A stretch of DNA of 36,073 bases from Gammaproteobacteria bacterium (GTDB lineage Bacteria; Pseudomonadota; Gammaproteobacteria; Pseudomonadales; Cellvibrionaceae). The stretch covers positions 1-36,073 of the forward strand of contig JANYIO010000120.1 of NCBI GenBank assembly GCA_025362015.1, read 5' to 3'. Under the pieces are notes generated by a model, which was not told the origin of the DNA, made no database searches, and worked only from the letters and a program-made list of their open reading frames with translations. Of the stretch, positions 33,830 through 36,073 are shown piece by piece (position 1 is the first letter of the stretch; each line of letters opens with the position of its first letter). Both the position numbers and the translations under genes were made by a program.

Positions 33830-35452
33830 CTAAATAGTAGATGATGAGCTTGAAGCAACGGAGCTCGATAAATCACCATGACTGGCTGCAACAGAGCTAT
33901 CGTGAGAAACGCTAGAACTTTCATGAGAGACATTTTCCGATGCGCTGCTTGAAGCTTCTGCACTGGAGCTTGAGTCATGTTCTTCAACTTCGTGTTCATC
34001 TACTTCAAGTTTAATTTCACGGGCGATAAATTCATCGTGTTCAATCACGCCTTTCACTTCCACTTTCAGGCCGACGGCTCCGCTCAAAAATGCTGAAAGA
34101 TTATCGAACCCAGTGATCACAGTATTGGCGGTAACTTTGATATTGTGCCCAGCTATTTTAAGCATCATGTCAGTTACAGATTCGATGGTGCCACTCACTT
34201 CAACTTTGAAACCGTGGGGATCTTTTTCGGACGGATTATGGCGTTCAACACGAGTGGCTATAATACGGTCAGGCGTGGTGGTCGTGCCCACAATTTTATA
34301 ACCGCGCACATCAATAAAGTCGCCTATAAGTAAATCTTTCAAGCTAAATAAGCGCACGTGTGAAGTACTACGGTCATTAAAGCTGGTGTCAACCGTAACA
34401 GCAAAGGTAACGCCGTTCAGCGCAAAAGTATTATTGCTAAGATCTATGGCGGTGATTAAACCTTCATCTTCAACTTTAGGCTTAAAGTTAAGTTTAATAT
34501 TGGTGGCTACCAGGTTGTGGTCAGCATCAAGTTTGCCGTGCACTCTTACCATAATCTCGTTAGCCAAATTAGTGGCTGCACCACCCTCAAATTTTGTGTC
34601 TCCGTTGATGAGTACATTGACTTCGCCGAGCGAGAAACTTGTATTGGCAACCAAAGCGCTCACCAAACCACTCATTTCTACGTCTACATGAAGATCAATA
34701 TCTTTATCGTGTTTCAGATCAAGTGGGCTAGCATGTACATTGCCAACTGCCACAAAAACATCGTTAACAATACTGCCATGCACACGAACTCTCATACCGT
34801 TTGCGAGGGTTTTGTTAGGTAGGTCGTTGATGGTAGCTTTGCTGTAATCGACGATTTTTCCATTTATGGTAAAGGTCATGGCGGTGGTGTCGAGATCAGC
34901 AACTATACCTGCCAGTAGCATTTCAGTCGCCGCTACACCTGTTTTTACTTCAATACGTGTTGCTACGAGTTTGCCATCGGCGTTGGTATAGCTACTCACC
35001 TTGATCACATCACCTACTTTAAGGCTTGCTGCAGTGAGGCCGTCTTCATAAAAAGTGTCGGCAGTGATAAGAATACTTTGGCCTAGCGCAACCAAAATGC
35101 CGTTGGTCAAATCAATGCTATCGATAGGGCCGCGCAGTTGTGATTCGCCCTCTAACTTGGTTGCCTTTCCATGGATACCATCGGCATCGACGGTACCGGT
35201 AATCCGGACCATTTGCCCAACACCCAATTCAGATTCTACGTGCGAATCGCCATCGACATCGATATTGGCATCTTTTACGTCAAAGTGAACACCGTTAACA
35301 ACCACGCTACCAAAGCCAGTCACCATGCCTTGAGCGATAGTGGTTGTTGTCTTTGTAGTGGTTGGAGTGGTAGACGCTGTTGAACTGCTACCGCCACCGC
35401 AGGCGCTCAGTGAGGCTGCTATAGCTATAGCTAAATAGGGAGTGTATTTCAT
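33830..35452 (-). CDS. Lipoprotein with six DUF5666-like repeats and Ser-rich tail
   Basis: A 540-residue lipoprotein with lipobox LSAC (Cys18), a Thr/Ser linker (about 20-37), and six DUF5666-like repeats (about 40-100, 100-170, 178-250, 255-330, 332-415, 418-488). It ends in an acidic, His- and Ser-rich tail (about 489-540) that is probably disordered and exposed. The repeat order matches the paralogue at 31316-32782, including a longer fifth repeat (HVRLFSLKDLLIGDFIDVRGY here), so the whole gene was duplicated. AGAGG lies about 8 nt before the ATG. A terminator follows. It diverges from the efflux gene at 35811. Function unknown. Confidence 0.85.
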   Translation of the reverse strand: MKYTPYLAIAIAASLSACGGGSSSTASTTPTTTKTTTTIAQGMVTGFGSVVVNGVHFDVKDANIDVDGDSHVESELGVGQMVRITGTVDADGIHGKATKLEGESQLRGPIDSIDLTNGILVALGQSILITADTFYEDGLTAASLKVGDVIKVSSYTNADGKLVATRIEVKTGVAATEMLLAGIVADLDTTAMTFTINGKIVDYSKATINDLPNKTLANGMRVRVHGSIVNDVFVAVGNVHASPLDLKHDKDIDLHVDVEMSGLVSALVANTSFSLGEVNVLINGDTKFEGGAATNLANEIMVRVHGKLDADHNLVATNIKLNFKPKVEDEGLITAIDLSNNTFALNGVTFAVTVDTSFNDRSTSHVRLFSLKDLLIGDFIDVRGYKIVGTTTTPDRIIATRVERHNPSEKDPHGFKVEVSGTIESVTDMMLKIAGHNIKVTANTVITGFDNLSAFLSGAVGLKVEVKGVIEHDEFIAREIKLEVDEHEVEEHDSSSSAEASSSASENVSHESSSVSHDSSVAASHGDLSSSVASSSSSTI

Positions 35453-35505
35453 AATGATAACCTCTGTTGAGATGAAGTGAGTTGATCGGACATTTCATAC
35501 CAGTA

Positions 35506-35534
35506 ACAATATCCTACATTTGGTAATATAACAA
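35506..35534 (-). promoter_or_regulatory. Candidate promoter for the DUF5666 gene
   Basis: On the minus strand TTGTTA (plus 35529-35534) and TATTGT (plus 35506-35511) are 17 bp apart, each matching four of six consensus positions. The site lies about 55 bp before the ATG. Tentative. Confidence 0.35.
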
Positions 35535-35632
35535 CCATATATGGAGATGTATAGTTGTTTGATTAAGTTTAGGGGAGCTGGCGACATAAGGTAATTTAAC
35601 GCGATTAAATGGTTTGTTTTTGCTGGGCTGAC

Positions 35633-35648
35633 ACTGACATTTGTCAGT
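35633..35648. promoter_or_regulatory. Palindromic operator-like site (TGACA type)
   Basis: ACTGACATTTGTCAGT is a perfect 7-2-7 inverted repeat upstream of the efflux promoter. Its half-site differs from that of the two sites at 35681 and 35714, so a second regulator may bind here. The right half overlaps TTGTCA (35641-35646), which with TGTTAT (35664-35669, 17-bp spacing) could form another promoter. Confidence 0.55.
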
Positions 35649-35676
35649 ACTAGACCTCTGTCCTGTTATTGCTACC

Positions 35677-35706
35677 TTGACAGACCATTTGGTCTGTTGG
35701 TATCTT
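35677..35706 (+). promoter_or_regulatory. Candidate sigma-70 promoter of the efflux gene
   Basis: A perfect TTGACA (35677-35682) is spaced 18 bp from TATCTT (35701-35706). The predicted start, near 35713, gives a leader of about 98 nt before the ATG at 35811. Both flanking palindromes overlap the RNA polymerase footprint. Confidence 0.6.
35681..35696. promoter_or_regulatory. TetR-type operator O1 overlapping the -35 box
   Basis: CAGACCATTTGGTCTG is a perfect 6-4-6 inverted repeat that covers the end of the -35 hexamer and the spacer. AGACC-n4-GGTCT sites are typical of TetR-family repressors of efflux or detoxification genes. No tetR gene is in the window. Confidence 0.65.
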
Positions 35707-35713
35707 CATTCTC

Positions 35714-35729
35714 CAGACCAAATGGTCGG
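35714..35729. promoter_or_regulatory. TetR-type operator O2 just past the predicted start
   Basis: CAGACCAAATGGTCGG is nearly the same inverted repeat as O1 with the central four bases in reverse complement. Its centre lies 33 bp (about three helical turns) from the centre of O1, so two dimers could bind the same face of the DNA. Confidence 0.65.
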
Positions 35730-35760
35730 TTAAGTCATAAAATCCATGCATTACTGAGCG

Positions 35761-35796
35761 CTGCGGTTTTAATTCAAGTTGCGGTTTTAATTCAAG
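35761..35796 (+). repeat. Tandem pair of an 18-bp unit before the efflux gene
   Basis: YTGCGGTTTTAATTCAAG occurs at 35761-35778 and 35779-35796 with one mismatch. It lies in the leader, ending 14 nt before the ATG. Confidence 0.85.
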
Positions 35797-35810
35797 AGTA
35801 GGAATTCATC

Positions 35811-36073
35811 ATGCGTCATTCGCAAAAGTCTCGTTCAATCCCACGGATATTCATTACCTTAAGCCTGTTTGCCTTGGGCGTGGTGTTGGCGGGTTGTGCA
35901 AAACCCCCTGAAGTAGCTGAGGACGTTCGCCCGGTGCGTGCGATTCGGCTTACGGCCAGCCAGCAGCAGGTGATGGCAGAATACGCGGGCAATGTGCAAC
36001 CGCGGGTTGAGGCGCGTATTGGCTTTCGTGTGAGCGGCAAGATCAGCGCGCGTAAAGTGGATGTGGGTAGCCT
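35811..36073 (+). CDS. RND efflux periplasmic adaptor lipoprotein, 3' truncated by window
   Basis: The first 87 residues of an HlyD/AcrA-type membrane-fusion protein; the gene runs off the window. A basic N terminus and hydrophobic helix end in LAGC, making Cys29 the lipidation site. The mature start VRPVRAIRLTA and the segment YAGNVQPRVEARIGFRVSGK are the usual beginning of the RND adaptor family (first beta strand and start of the lipoyl/hairpin part). Such adaptors link an inner-membrane RND pump to an outer-membrane channel; the pump gene is expected just past the right edge. TAGGAA lies upstream of the ATG. Control by a TetR-family repressor is suggested by the operators at 35681 and 35714. 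Confidence 0.9.
   Translation, partial: MRHSQKSRSIPRIFITLSLFALGVVLAGCAKPPEVAEDVRPVRAIRLTASQQQVMAEYAGNVQPRVEARIGFRVSGKISARKVDVGS

Noticed and set aside
34386-34691. Plus-strand frames of about 100 codons opposite the DUF5666 lipoprotein
   Set aside because: They are antisense shadows of the repeated coding sequence and have no ribosome-binding site or recognisable domain.

Overview
This window looks like a gammaproteobacterial chromosome of moderate GC content, most likely from the Cellvibrio/Cellvibrionaceae group or a close relative of Pseudomonas. Three gene blocks match the Pseudomonas order as I remember it: motY next to pyrC-rnt; lepA-lepB-DUF4845-rnc-era-recO; and a gacS/barA-type kinase near cysM-rlmD-relA. 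The Ser-rich segments in exported proteins are typical of Cellvibrio. The genus is an inference; I ran no database search. I see no phage, IS element, CRISPR array, rRNA or tRNA.

Layout. 1-4300: a TonB-like energy transducer (-), a lipoprotein (+), a MaoC-type hydratase (+), then a minus-strand group of pyrC, rnt and a small monooxygenase-fold protein. 4.4-8 kb: an unusual MotY with a duplicated N-terminal domain, and a Do/HtrA protease. 8-12.6 kb: lipid A acyltransferase, a small unknown gene, a MAPEG membrane protein (-), fabV enoyl reductase, a 5'(3')-deoxyribonucleotidase, and a second signal peptidase I (-). 12.9-18.9 kb: a DUF2789 gene, then lepA-lepB-DUF4845-rnc-era-recO. 18.9-27.5 kb: a BarA/GacS hybrid kinase (-), diverging from cysM-rlmD-relA and a second TonB-like protein. 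27.5-31.2 kb: argS (-), then an isomerase-type crotonase and a 2,4-dienoyl-CoA-reductase-like SDR, which together look like auxiliary steps for beta-oxidation of unsaturated acyl-CoA. 31.3-35.5 kb: a minus-strand cluster of two large lipoproteins, each built of six DUF5666-like repeats, with a DUF6502-like protein between them. 35.6 kb to the end: a promoter region with three palindromes driving a truncated RND efflux membrane-fusion lipoprotein.

The most unusual signals are as follows. (1) About ten intergenic spaces carry short degenerate tandem arrays (units mostly 15-22 bp, each locus with its own sequence), usually directly before a start codon. Several begin at or overlap the stop codon of the neighbouring gene. 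(2) MotY has two Cys-paired N-terminal domains and remnants of extra OmpA-domain starts. (3) The DUF5666/DUF6502 cluster has no known function. (4) A terminator-like hairpin lies in the leader of the first TonB gene. (5) The efflux promoter carries two kinds of palindromic operator. Most housekeeping calls are secure; the small genes, promoters and DUF functions are not.
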